Source: an uncultured Clostridium sp. (GTDB lineage Bacteria; Bacillota; Clostridia; Lachnospirales; Lachnospiraceae). Taken from it: a stretch of 8,295 bases of DNA. This document shows positions 1-5,767 of the stretch, piece by piece. Both the position numbers and the translations under genes were made by a program. Location of the stretch: assembly GCA_900540335.1 (NCBI GenBank), contig UQFC01000110.1, positions 1 to 8,295 of the forward strand, read 5' to 3'. The first letter of the stretch is position 1; every line of letters begins with the position of its first letter. The notes under the pieces were generated by a model. It searched no databases. It was not told the origin of the DNA and saw nothing but the letters and a program-made list of their open reading frames with translations.

Positions 1-1270
1 AGACGGCGAGTACATGAGCCGCTATTTTTTCTATGACAGCAGGGAGATACCGGATCAGTATGAGAAGACGGTTCCTCAGGTATTTCCCACGACGGCTCCG
101 GGAAATTTCACCTGGATCGAGGAGGCGGGACATTACGTTTTAACTACATTTTATCCTTATCAGTGGGATTTGAATTATAAAAATCCCCGGGTATTTAATG
201 AGATGATGTATCATTTCCTGTATCTGGCCAACCGGGGGCTTGATGTGATCCGGATTGATGCGGTTCCCTATATCTGGAAAGAGCTGGGAACCAGCTGCAG
301 AAATCTGCCTCAGGTTCATACCATTGTGCGGATGATGCGCATGATTGGAGAAATTGTCTGCCCTTCCGTCGTGCTGCTGGGGGAGGTTGTCATGGAACCC
401 CGGAAAGTAGTTCCCTATTTTGGAACTACGGAAAAGCCGGAATGCCATCTGCTTTATAATGTGACTACGATGGCTACCATCTGGCATACCGTGGCCTCTC
501 AGAATACGGAGCTTTTAAAGCGTCAGCTTTCAGCTGTTTACAGTCTTCCGGATGTCTATACATTTTTAAATTATCTCAGATGTCACGATGATATTGGCTG
601 GGGACTGGATTATGATTTTCTGAAGCAGCAGGGAATGAAAGAAATTCCTCATAAACGATTTCTCAATGAATATTTCATGGGAGTTTATGGGGAAAGCAGG
701 AGCAGAGGCGAGCTTTACAATGATGACCCGGTAACTATGGATGCCCGTTTCTGCGGAACCACTGCTTCTATGTGCGGTATAGAAGCTGCAGCAGAGGAAA
801 ACAGCAGGGAGGAAATGGAAAAGGCACTGCGCCTGGATTTGATGCTTCATGCCCTGATGCTCTGGCAGCCGGGAATTCCCATGCTTTACAGCGGAGATGA
901 GGTAGGGCAGCTGAATGATTCTTCCTATAAACAGGATCCGAAAAAGGCCGGAGACTCCAGATATCTTCACCGGGGAAGCTTTCCCTGGAAGCTGGCAGAG
1001 GAGGCGCAGAAAAACAAAGACAGCATTCCGGGACGTCTGTTCGAGGGACTGCGGCGGCTGGAGGAATTCCGCGCCCGGGAGGCGGCTATGGCCGGGGATG
1101 CCCGGTGCAGCGTCCTGGAAATGGAAAATCCCCATATTCTCTGTCTTCAGCGGGAAAAAAACGGACAGAAGCTGACGGGACTGTTTAATTTTTCCGGTGA
1201 AAGCCAGAATGTTTTTCAGAAGGATCTGTGTCTGGAGCCCTATGGCTTCCGTGTGATAAAGCAGGAATAG
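1..1270 (+). CDS. Amylosucrase-like GH13 glucosyltransferase, 5'-truncated by the window edge
   Basis: This enzyme probably uses sucrose as glucosyl donor to extend alpha-1,4-glucan, releasing fructose in the cytoplasm. The reading frame is open from base 2, so the Met at 14 is internal. Counting from that Met, the GH13 catalytic residues are Asp82 (nucleophile, RIDAV), Glu124 (acid/base, LLGEV) and His191-Asp192 (stabiliser, CHDDIGW). The WDLNY and GTSCRNLPQ segments and the Arg316 in GDSRYLHR also match remembered Neisseria polysaccharea amylosucrase (Asp286, Glu328, Asp393, Arg509). The offset of about 200 residues implies that roughly 600 nt of coding sequence is missing upstream. The C-terminal beta domain is present and ends in LEPYGFRVI. 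A LacI-family repressor and a sucrose PTS operon follow, which supports a sucrose substrate. Sucrose hydrolase or another GH13 specificity remains possible, since the N-terminal part of the active site is not visible. Confidence 0.88.
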   Translation, partial: DGEYMSRYFFYDSREIPDQYEKTVPQVFPTTAPGNFTWIEEAGHYVLTTFYPYQWDLNYKNPRVFNEMMYHFLYLANRGLDVIRIDAVPYIWKELGTSCRNLPQVHTIVRMMRMIGEIVCPSVVLLGEVVMEPRKVVPYFGTTEKPECHLLYNVTTMATIWHTVASQNTELLKRQLSAVYSLPDVYTFLNYLRCHDDIGWGLDYDFLKQQGMKEIPHKRFLNEYFMGVYGESRSRGELYNDDPVTMDARFCGTTASMCGIEAAAEENSREEMEKALRLDLMLHALMLWQPGIPMLYSGDEVGQLNDSSYKQDPKKAGDSRYLHRGSFPWKLAEEAQKNKDSIPGRLFEGLRRLEEFRAREAAMAGDARCSVLEMENPHILCLQREKNGQKLTGLFNFSGESQNVFQKDLCLEPYGFRVIKQE

Positions 1271-1281
1271 CAGGATTCAGT

Positions 1282-1306
1282 AAGGAATTTTGGACCGGTT
1301 CCTTTT
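1282..1306 (+). terminator. Weak hairpin after the amylosucrase gene
   Basis: AAGGAA at 1282-1287 can pair with TTCCTT at 1299-1304 across an 11-nt loop, ending in a short run of T to 1306. The stem is A/T-rich and short, so it is at best a leaky terminator. The loop and right arm overlap an operator-like palindrome, which may be the real reason for the symmetry. Confidence 0.25.
1291..1302. promoter_or_regulatory. Possible LacI-family operator upstream of the repressor gene
   Basis: TGGACCGGTTCC matches the palindrome GGAACCGGTTCC at 10 of 12 positions and has the same right half as the intragenic site at 2318-2329. It lies about 60-70 bp upstream of the likely repressor transcription start, so it could mediate autoregulation. 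It is weaker than the sites at 2533 and 2601 and may be chance. Confidence 0.35.
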
Positions 1307-1326
1307 GGCGGCGGCTGCAAATACTC

Positions 1327-1355
1327 TGGAAAAAATCTGTGAAATAAGATACAAT
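1327..1355 (+). promoter_or_regulatory. Candidate promoter of the repressor gene
   Basis: A -10 box TACAAT (1350-1355) lies 17 bp downstream of a poor -35 box TGGAAA (1327-1332), placing transcription start near 1362 and giving a leader of about 30 nt. The weak -35 suits a regulator expressed at low level. Read-through from the amylosucrase gene is an alternative source of transcript. Confidence 0.45.
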
Positions 1356-1391
1356 AGGGACACAGAACACGGAGAAAAAAGAGGCAGATTT

Positions 1392-2390
1392 ATGATGACA
1401 AATAAGAAAATGACGATGGATGATATTGCGGAGCGGGCAGGTGTGGCAAAGAGCACGGTATCCAGGTATTTTAACGGAGGCAGTGTCAAGGAAGCTACCA
1501 GGAAAAAGATCCAGAAGGTAATTGAAAAATACAATTACGAACCCAATGCCTTCGCACGTTTGAATGCGAAGCAGAGCAATCTCATCGGCGTGGTTGTGCC
1601 GACTTTAAATTCCAGGGTTACCAGCCGGGTAATGACCAGCATTGACCGGTATCTGCGGGAGAGGGATTACACTACGCTGATCCGCAGCTCTGACCATGAC
1701 GTGGAGCTGGAGCTGCAGAATATTCAGAAGCTGATCCGTCTGAATGTGGACGGGATTTTAGTCAGTGCCATTACCATTACAGAGGAACATAAAAAGCTGA
1801 TGGAGAAGGCGGAGATCCCGATTGTAGTGATTGCCCAGGAGTGTGAAAATGGAATTTCCATTATAGATGATGATTACCGGGCCGGAAAGCATATGGGCGA
1901 GTACATTGGAAAAACGGGACATCATCATGTGGCTGTTATCAGTGTTTATGAGACAGATGCAGCTGTGGGAAGAGAGCGGAAGCAGGGAATTCTGGACGGG
2001 TTAAGCGCCTGGGGAATTACAGAGCCTCTGGTAGAGGAAAGTGATTACAGCTATCAGGGGGGGCAGGATGCGGCTCGAAGAATTCTGGAGCAGAAAAAAG
2101 AGATAGATGCCATCATCTGCGCAACAGACCGTCTGGCCTTTGGGGCTTACCGGGTATTGCAGGAGGCCGGTCTTCGGATTCCGGAGGATGTGTCTGTGAC
2201 GGGATTCGGCGGCTATGAGGAAAGCGAGCTGCTGACACCGCAGCTGACAACGATCCGGTTTGATTCCTATGCTATGGGATATCTGGGAGCAGAAACACTT
2301 CTCCGGCTCCTAAAAGAAGAACCGGTTCCAAAAAAACTGATTATTGATTATCAGATGATAGAGGGCGGAAGCGTAAAAAACAGAAAATAG
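1392..2390 (+). CDS. LacI/GalR-family transcriptional repressor, probable sucrose operon regulator (ScrR-like)
   Basis: A DNA-binding repressor that should release its operators on binding a sugar ligand. The ATG at 1392 (or the adjacent ATG at 1395) is chosen because AGAGG at 1380-1384 gives 7-nt spacing and the product is 332 aa, normal for the family; an in-frame TTG at 1290 lacks these. An N-terminal helix-turn-helix covers residues 9-29 (MDDIAERAGVAKSTVSRYF). The hinge at about 52-70 includes Ala55-Arg56-Leu57, where a leucine is expected to wedge into a central CpG. The periplasmic-binding-protein-like effector core follows, with the typical CATDRLAFGAYRVL and RIPEDVSVTGFGG stretches at about 243-274. 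Its gene sits between the amylosucrase and the sucrose PTS operon, and palindromes with a central CG flank the downstream promoter. Sucrose (or a sucrose phosphate or fructose) as inducer is inferred from neighbours; residues alone do not fix the ligand. Confidence 0.9.
   Translation: MMTNKKMTMDDIAERAGVAKSTVSRYFNGGSVKEATRKKIQKVIEKYNYEPNAFARLNAKQSNLIGVVVPTLNSRVTSRVMTSIDRYLRERDYTTLIRSSDHDVELELQNIQKLIRLNVDGILVSAITITEEHKKLMEKAEIPIVVIAQECENGISIIDDDYRAGKHMGEYIGKTGHHHVAVISVYETDAAVGRERKQGILDGLSAWGITEPLVEESDYSYQGGQDAARRILEQKKEIDAIICATDRLAFGAYRVLQEAGLRIPEDVSVTGFGGYEESELLTPQLTTIRFDSYAMGYLGAETLLRLLKEEPVPKKLIIDYQMIEGGSVKNRK
2318..2329. promoter_or_regulatory. Operator-like palindrome inside the 3' end of the repressor gene
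   Basis: GAACCGGTTC (2319-2328) is a perfect 10-bp palindrome, and with flanks differs from GGAACCGGTTCC by one base. It falls on codons for Glu-Glu-Pro-Val-Pro and lies about 215 bp upstream of the first promoter operator, a distance compatible with an auxiliary looping operator. Coding chance is the alternative. Confidence 0.4.
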
Positions 2391-2407
2391 GAAGCAGATA
2401 CGGCAGG

Positions 2408-2455
2408 CAGCCGGGAAAGTCAGAAGTAAGCTGGTTTTTCCGGCTGTTTTTGTTT
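2408..2455 (+). terminator. Intrinsic terminator of the repressor gene
   Basis: CAGCCGG at 2408-2414 pairs with CCGGCTG at 2440-2446. The stem continues inward through a G-U pair and three A-T pairs (AAA 2416-2418 with TTT 2436-2438), leaving a loop of about 15 nt. A TTTTTGTTT tract at 2447-2455 follows. It begins 18 bp after the stop codon and separates the repressor transcript from the PTS operon promoter. Confidence 0.9.
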
Positions 2456-2482
2456 ACGGATAAGGATGTCCTGTGAAATAAA

Positions 2483-2504
2483 ACGCTTTGCGCGCGTCTT
2501 TTTT
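2483..2504 (+). terminator. Possible back-up terminator hairpin
   Basis: ACGC (2483-2486) can pair with GCGT (2494-2497), followed by C and six T residues to 2504. The four-pair stem is short, so this is a weak candidate lying between the strong repressor terminator and the operon promoter. Confidence 0.25.
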
Positions 2505-2532
2505 AGATGAAAAACAGGAAATTAAAAATTTC

Positions 2533-2544
2533 GGAACCGATTCT
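2533..2544. promoter_or_regulatory. Operator O1 (LacI-family site) upstream of the sucrose operon -35 box
   Basis: GGAACCGATTCT is a near-palindrome with a central CG, the usual symmetry of LacI/GalR-family operators. It is identical to O2 except for the last base. Its centre is about 52 bp upstream of the predicted start and 68 bp from the centre of O2, so paired binding would bracket the promoter. Binding by the adjacent repressor is inferred. Confidence 0.75.
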
Positions 2545-2554
2545 AAAAAAGATG

Positions 2555-2583
2555 TTGACAAACAGAGAAAGAAGAACTATAAT
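2555..2583 (+). promoter_or_regulatory. Consensus sigma-A promoter of the sucrose PTS operon
   Basis: TTGACA (2555-2560) and TATAAT (2578-2583) are separated by exactly 17 bp, a perfect match to the housekeeping consensus. Transcription should start near 2590, giving a leader of about 72 nt. Such a strong core promoter normally requires repression, in keeping with the operators on both sides. Confidence 0.93.
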
Positions 2584-2600
2584 CAAGACATAAAAGAAAT

Positions 2601-2612
2601 GGAACCGATTCC
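2601..2612. promoter_or_regulatory. Operator O2 (LacI-family site) just downstream of the transcription start
   Basis: GGAACCGATTCC, inside the wider TGGAACCGATTCCA (2600-2613), is palindromic except at one pair. It lies about +11 to +22, where a bound repressor would block initiation or early elongation. The 14-mer also fits the CcpA catabolite site TGWAANCGNTWNCA at 13 of 14 positions, so carbon catabolite repression through the same site is possible. Confidence 0.78.
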
Positions 2613-2661
2613 AAAAAGAAAACACTTCGGGGGAAGCTACAGGAGAGAAGGAGGACCTGAT

Positions 2662-4098
2662 ATGGATTATGCAAAAATTGCAGCTCAGGTAATTGAGCAT
2701 GTAGGGGGAAAGGATAATATCCTGTCAGCAGCACATTGTGCCACAAGACTGCGTCTGCAGCTGAAAAACAATGATCTGCGAAATGAAGAGGCGCTTACTG
2801 ATGTGGAAGGCGTAAAGGGTGTATTTTTAACACAGTCCCAGTTTCAGATTATTTTCGGTTCCGGACTGGTGAATCTGGTATTTGCCGAGGTGCAGAAGCA
2901 GATTGGGGCAGACGGAGATACAGAAGCTGATGAAAACAGGAAAAAAGCAGATTCTGAGCAGGAAAAGGGAAAACGGGGAAATCCGCTGCAGAGCTTTGTT
3001 AAGCTGTTAAGTGATATTTTCGTGCCGATTATTCCGGCGATTGTTGCCGGCGGTCTTTTGATGGGTATCAACAATCTTCTGACCTCCGCTCTGTTTCATG
3101 GACAGTCTCTGATTCAGCTTTATCCTCAGTGGGCAGGGCTGGCATCTGCAGTCAACACCTTTGCCAATGCGCCCTTTACCTTTCTGCCGGTTTTGATTGG
3201 CTTCAGCGCTACGAAAAAGTTCGGCGGCAATCCTTATCTGGGAGCGGCTATGGGAATGATTATGGTGCATCCGGATTTGCTGAATGCCTATAGTATTGGA
3301 ATCAGCGAAGCCCCGGTATGGAACATTTTCGGATTTGAAATTGCAGCAATCGGCTACCAGGGAACCGTGCTTCCGGTTCTTGCGGTTTCCTTTATTCTTG
3401 CAAACATTGAGAAAAAACTCCGCAAGGTGACACCGACCTGGCTGGATAATCTGACTACACCGATGCTGTCTATTTTGATTACCTCATTTTTAACCTTTAT
3501 CTGTGTAGGTCCGGTTCTGAGAGAGGCAGGAAATCTGCTGGCAGACGGAATTACCTGGATTTACAATAGCCTTGGTTTTGTAGGCGGCGGTTTGTTTGGA
3601 CTGGCTTATGCGCCGATTTGTCTGACAGGAATGCATCACAGCTTTATTGCCATTGAAACCCAGCTGATTGCAGATGTGGCAAAAACAGGAGGAAGCTTTA
3701 TTTTCACCACAGCAAGCATGAATAATGTAGCCCAGGGTGCTGCAGTTCTGGCTATTTTATTCCTGACCAAGAATGAAAAGATGAAATCCATCTGTTCTGC
3801 ATCCGGTGTTTCTGCTCTGCTGGGAATTACGGAGCCGGCGATGTTTGGTGTAACCCTGAAACTGAAGTATCCATTTTATGCGGCTATTATCGGCTCTGCA
3901 GTGGGAAGCGCATACTGTGCGGCAACCAAGGTGCTGGCCCAGGCTCTGGGAGCAGCAGGACTTCCAGGTTTTATTTCCATGAGACCGGAGTCTTACGGTA
4001 ACTTTGCCATCGGTCTTTTATTATCCATGGCAGTTTCTGCCGGTCTGACGGTGATTTTCTGGAAAAAATACCGTCCGGAGGAGACGAAAACAAACTAA
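2662..4098 (+). CDS. scrA: PTS system sucrose-type EIIBC transporter
   Basis: A membrane transporter that imports and phosphorylates sucrose to sucrose-6-phosphate using phosphate relayed from PEP. The ATG at 2662 is chosen because AAGGAGG at 2648-2654 gives 7-nt spacing and MDYAKIAAQVIEHVGG is the normal EIIB start; the frame extends upstream through the promoter only by chance. The product is 478 aa. The EIIB domain covers about residues 1-85, with the phosphorylated Cys26 in AAHCATRLRLQL. A charged linker rich in Glu and Lys spans about 84-107. The EIIC domain follows with multiple hydrophobic helices, the conserved GMHHSF at 323-328 and GITEPAMFG at 388-396. There is no EIIA domain, so a separate EIIA must supply the phosphate. 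The gene is first in an operon with a GH32 hydrolase 53 bp downstream, which points to sucrose. Trehalose or beta-glucoside EIIBC relatives share the fold and are the main alternatives. Confidence 0.9.
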   Translation: MDYAKIAAQVIEHVGGKDNILSAAHCATRLRLQLKNNDLRNEEALTDVEGVKGVFLTQSQFQIIFGSGLVNLVFAEVQKQIGADGDTEADENRKKADSEQEKGKRGNPLQSFVKLLSDIFVPIIPAIVAGGLLMGINNLLTSALFHGQSLIQLYPQWAGLASAVNTFANAPFTFLPVLIGFSATKKFGGNPYLGAAMGMIMVHPDLLNAYSIGISEAPVWNIFGFEIAAIGYQGTVLPVLAVSFILANIEKKLRKVTPTWLDNLTTPMLSILITSFLTFICVGPVLREAGNLLADGITWIYNSLGFVGGGLFGLAYAPICLTGMHHSFIAIETQLIADVAKTGGSFIFTTASMNNVAQGAAVLAILFLTKNEKMKSICSASGVSALLGITEPAMFGVTLKLKYPFYAAIIGSAVGSAYCAATKVLAQALGAAGLPGFISMRPESYGNFAIGLLLSMAVSAGLTVIFWKKYRPEETKTN

Positions 4099-4151
4099 AA
4101 GAGAAAGAATGGAAAACTCTGATAACAGAAAGGAATAAGGAAGCGGGTCAA

Positions 4152-5621
4152 ATGCTGAAAAAATATGAAAAGGTTTTAGAACAGGATTACAGAAGCTGGT
4201 ACAAAACTGCAGAGGCTTACCGGAAAAAGGTGGCAGAGGATCCGGACAGACTCCATTTCCATCTGATGCCGAAAACAGGATGGCTGAATGATCCCAACGG
4301 GCTGTGTCAGGTGGACGGCATGTTCCATATTTATTATCAGTACACGCCCTTTGAGCCGACAGGGGAGCTGAAGCTGTGGGGACATTATAAGACCAGAGAT
4401 TTTATACACTATATCGATGACGGCCCGGTGCTGTTTCCGGATACAGACTATGACGCTCATGGTGTGTATTCCGGCTCGGCCTATGTGGAAAACGGCCGGA
4501 TTCATTTCTTCTATACGGGAAATGTGAAATATTTTGACCGGGAAGACTATGATTATATCAATTCCGGGCGAGGCAGCAATACTATGACCTGCACCAGCCT
4601 GGACGGACATCAGATGTCAGAAAAGAAATTTCTTTTTGGAACAGAGGATTACCCGAAGGATTTAAGCAACCATGTGCGGGATCCGAAGGTTTTTTGCAGG
4701 GGAGATTACAAATATATGGTTCTGGGAGCCAGGGATCGGGACAGCAGAGGACTGGTGCTTCTCTATCAGTCTGAGGATCTGGAGCACTGGACTTTGAAGA
4801 GCCGCATTACTACAAGGGAGCCCTTTGGATATATGTGGGAATGTCCGGATATGTTTGAGATAGACGGACAGTGGTTTCTTACCTGCTGTCCTCAGGGCGT
4901 GGATTCCAGGGGAATTGATTATGAAAATGTTCATCAGAGCGTATGGATGAAGCTGGAATGTGATTTTGAAACGGGAAATTTTGAAGTACAGGAAATTCAC
5001 CAGCTGGATCGGGGATTTGATTTCTATGCCCAGCAGACCTTTGAGGATGAGAAGGGAAGACGGATTCTGATAGGCTGGATGGGAATTCCTGATGCAGAGT
5101 ATACCAATCCTACTGTGGAGGCCGGATGGCAGCATGGACTGACTCTTCCCAGAGAGCTGACTGTGAGAAATGGAAAGCTGTGCCAGCAGCCGGTGGAGGA
5201 ATTAAAGGAGCTGAGAGACGGAAACGGAGAAACCTGTTTATTTTCCAATCCGGGCGGGGAGTCAGCGCTTTTGGATGACAGCTTTGTCTATGAGGCAGAG
5301 GTGGAGCTGGAAAGCTGTGAGAGCCTGCAGATGACTCTGCGGGATGGAGTGACCTTCTGCTATGAGGATCACAGGGCGGTTCTGGATCTGGGAAAAGCAG
5401 GTTCGGGACGTACCACAAGAAGCGCTGCCCTGGACAGTCTGAGAAATCTGAGGATTTTTGCAGACACCAGTTCCGTTGAGATTTTCATTAATGACGGAGA
5501 GGAGGTATTTACCTCCAGAATGTACAGCAGAGAGGGAAGGGTAAGCCTTTCCGGAGCCTGCAGGGGGAAGATGACTCTGTATCCCCTGAAGAAATTTACA
5601 GTCGAGGATCTGGAAGCTTAA
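4152..5621 (+). CDS. scrB: Sucrose-6-phosphate hydrolase (GH32 invertase)
   Basis: A cytoplasmic enzyme expected to cleave sucrose-6-phosphate from the PTS into glucose-6-phosphate and fructose. The 489-aa length is typical. The GH32 signatures are all present: WLNDPNG with nucleophile Asp47, RDP with transition-state Asp177, and WECPD with acid/base Glu230. FYAQQTF (291-297) and the C-terminal beta-sandwich ending near SVEIFINDGEEVFTSRMY (441-458) complete the two-domain layout. No signal peptide is seen, as expected for an enzyme acting on an imported phosphorylated sugar. The ATG at 4152 has AAGGAA at 4137-4142 with 9-nt spacing. The gene lies 53 bp after the EIIBC gene with no terminator between them, so the two are co-transcribed. 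A fructanase or plain invertase role is possible but less likely given the PTS partner. No fructokinase gene follows within the window. Confidence 0.93.
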   Translation: MLKKYEKVLEQDYRSWYKTAEAYRKKVAEDPDRLHFHLMPKTGWLNDPNGLCQVDGMFHIYYQYTPFEPTGELKLWGHYKTRDFIHYIDDGPVLFPDTDYDAHGVYSGSAYVENGRIHFFYTGNVKYFDREDYDYINSGRGSNTMTCTSLDGHQMSEKKFLFGTEDYPKDLSNHVRDPKVFCRGDYKYMVLGARDRDSRGLVLLYQSEDLEHWTLKSRITTREPFGYMWECPDMFEIDGQWFLTCCPQGVDSRGIDYENVHQSVWMKLECDFETGNFEVQEIHQLDRGFDFYAQQTFEDEKGRRILIGWMGIPDAEYTNPTVEAGWQHGLTLPRELTVRNGKLCQQPVEELKELRDGNGETCLFSNPGGESALLDDSFVYEAEVELESCESLQMTLRDGVTFCYEDHRAVLDLGKAGSGRTTRSAALDSLRNLRIFADTSSVEIFINDGEEVFTSRMYSREGRVSLSGACRGKMTLYPLKKFTVEDLEA

Positions 5622-5644
5622 AGAAAGCAAAAGGGAAACAAGAA

Positions 5645-5701
5645 AAGAGCGGTATCAGGCCTGTTTTATGCAGACAGGCTTTTGATATGGCTCTTGTTTT
5701 T
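5645..5701 (+). terminator. Large nested terminator of the sucrose operon
   Basis: Outer stem AAGAGC (5645-5650) pairs with GCTCTT (5690-5695), middle stem TATCA (5653-5657) with TGATA (5683-5687), and inner stem GCCTGT (5659-5664) with ACAGGC (5674-5679) around a 9-nt loop. Four T follow the inner stem (5680-5683) and five T follow the outer stem (5697-5701). Either hairpin could terminate, insulating the glutamine synthetase gene. Confidence 0.85.
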
Positions 5702-5767
5702 ATGGCTTTGGTCGTTTAAACTGTAGGAAGAGGGGCAGCAAAAACCATAAGCGAAGGAGGTTATCTT

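Noticed and set aside
1290..1391. N-terminal extension of the repressor from TTG 1290
   Set aside because: The extension covers the predicted promoter, has no ribosome binding site and is not a family feature; ATG 1392 gives the normal length.
2488..2661. N-terminal extension of the EIIBC protein from TTG 2488
   Set aside because: It spans the promoter and both operators, so it cannot be part of the mRNA; ATG 2662 has an ideal ribosome binding site.
5714..5721. GTTTAAAC palindrome upstream of the glutamine synthetase gene
   Set aside because: An isolated 8-bp A/T-rich palindrome is common by chance and has no partner site or clear promoter beside it.
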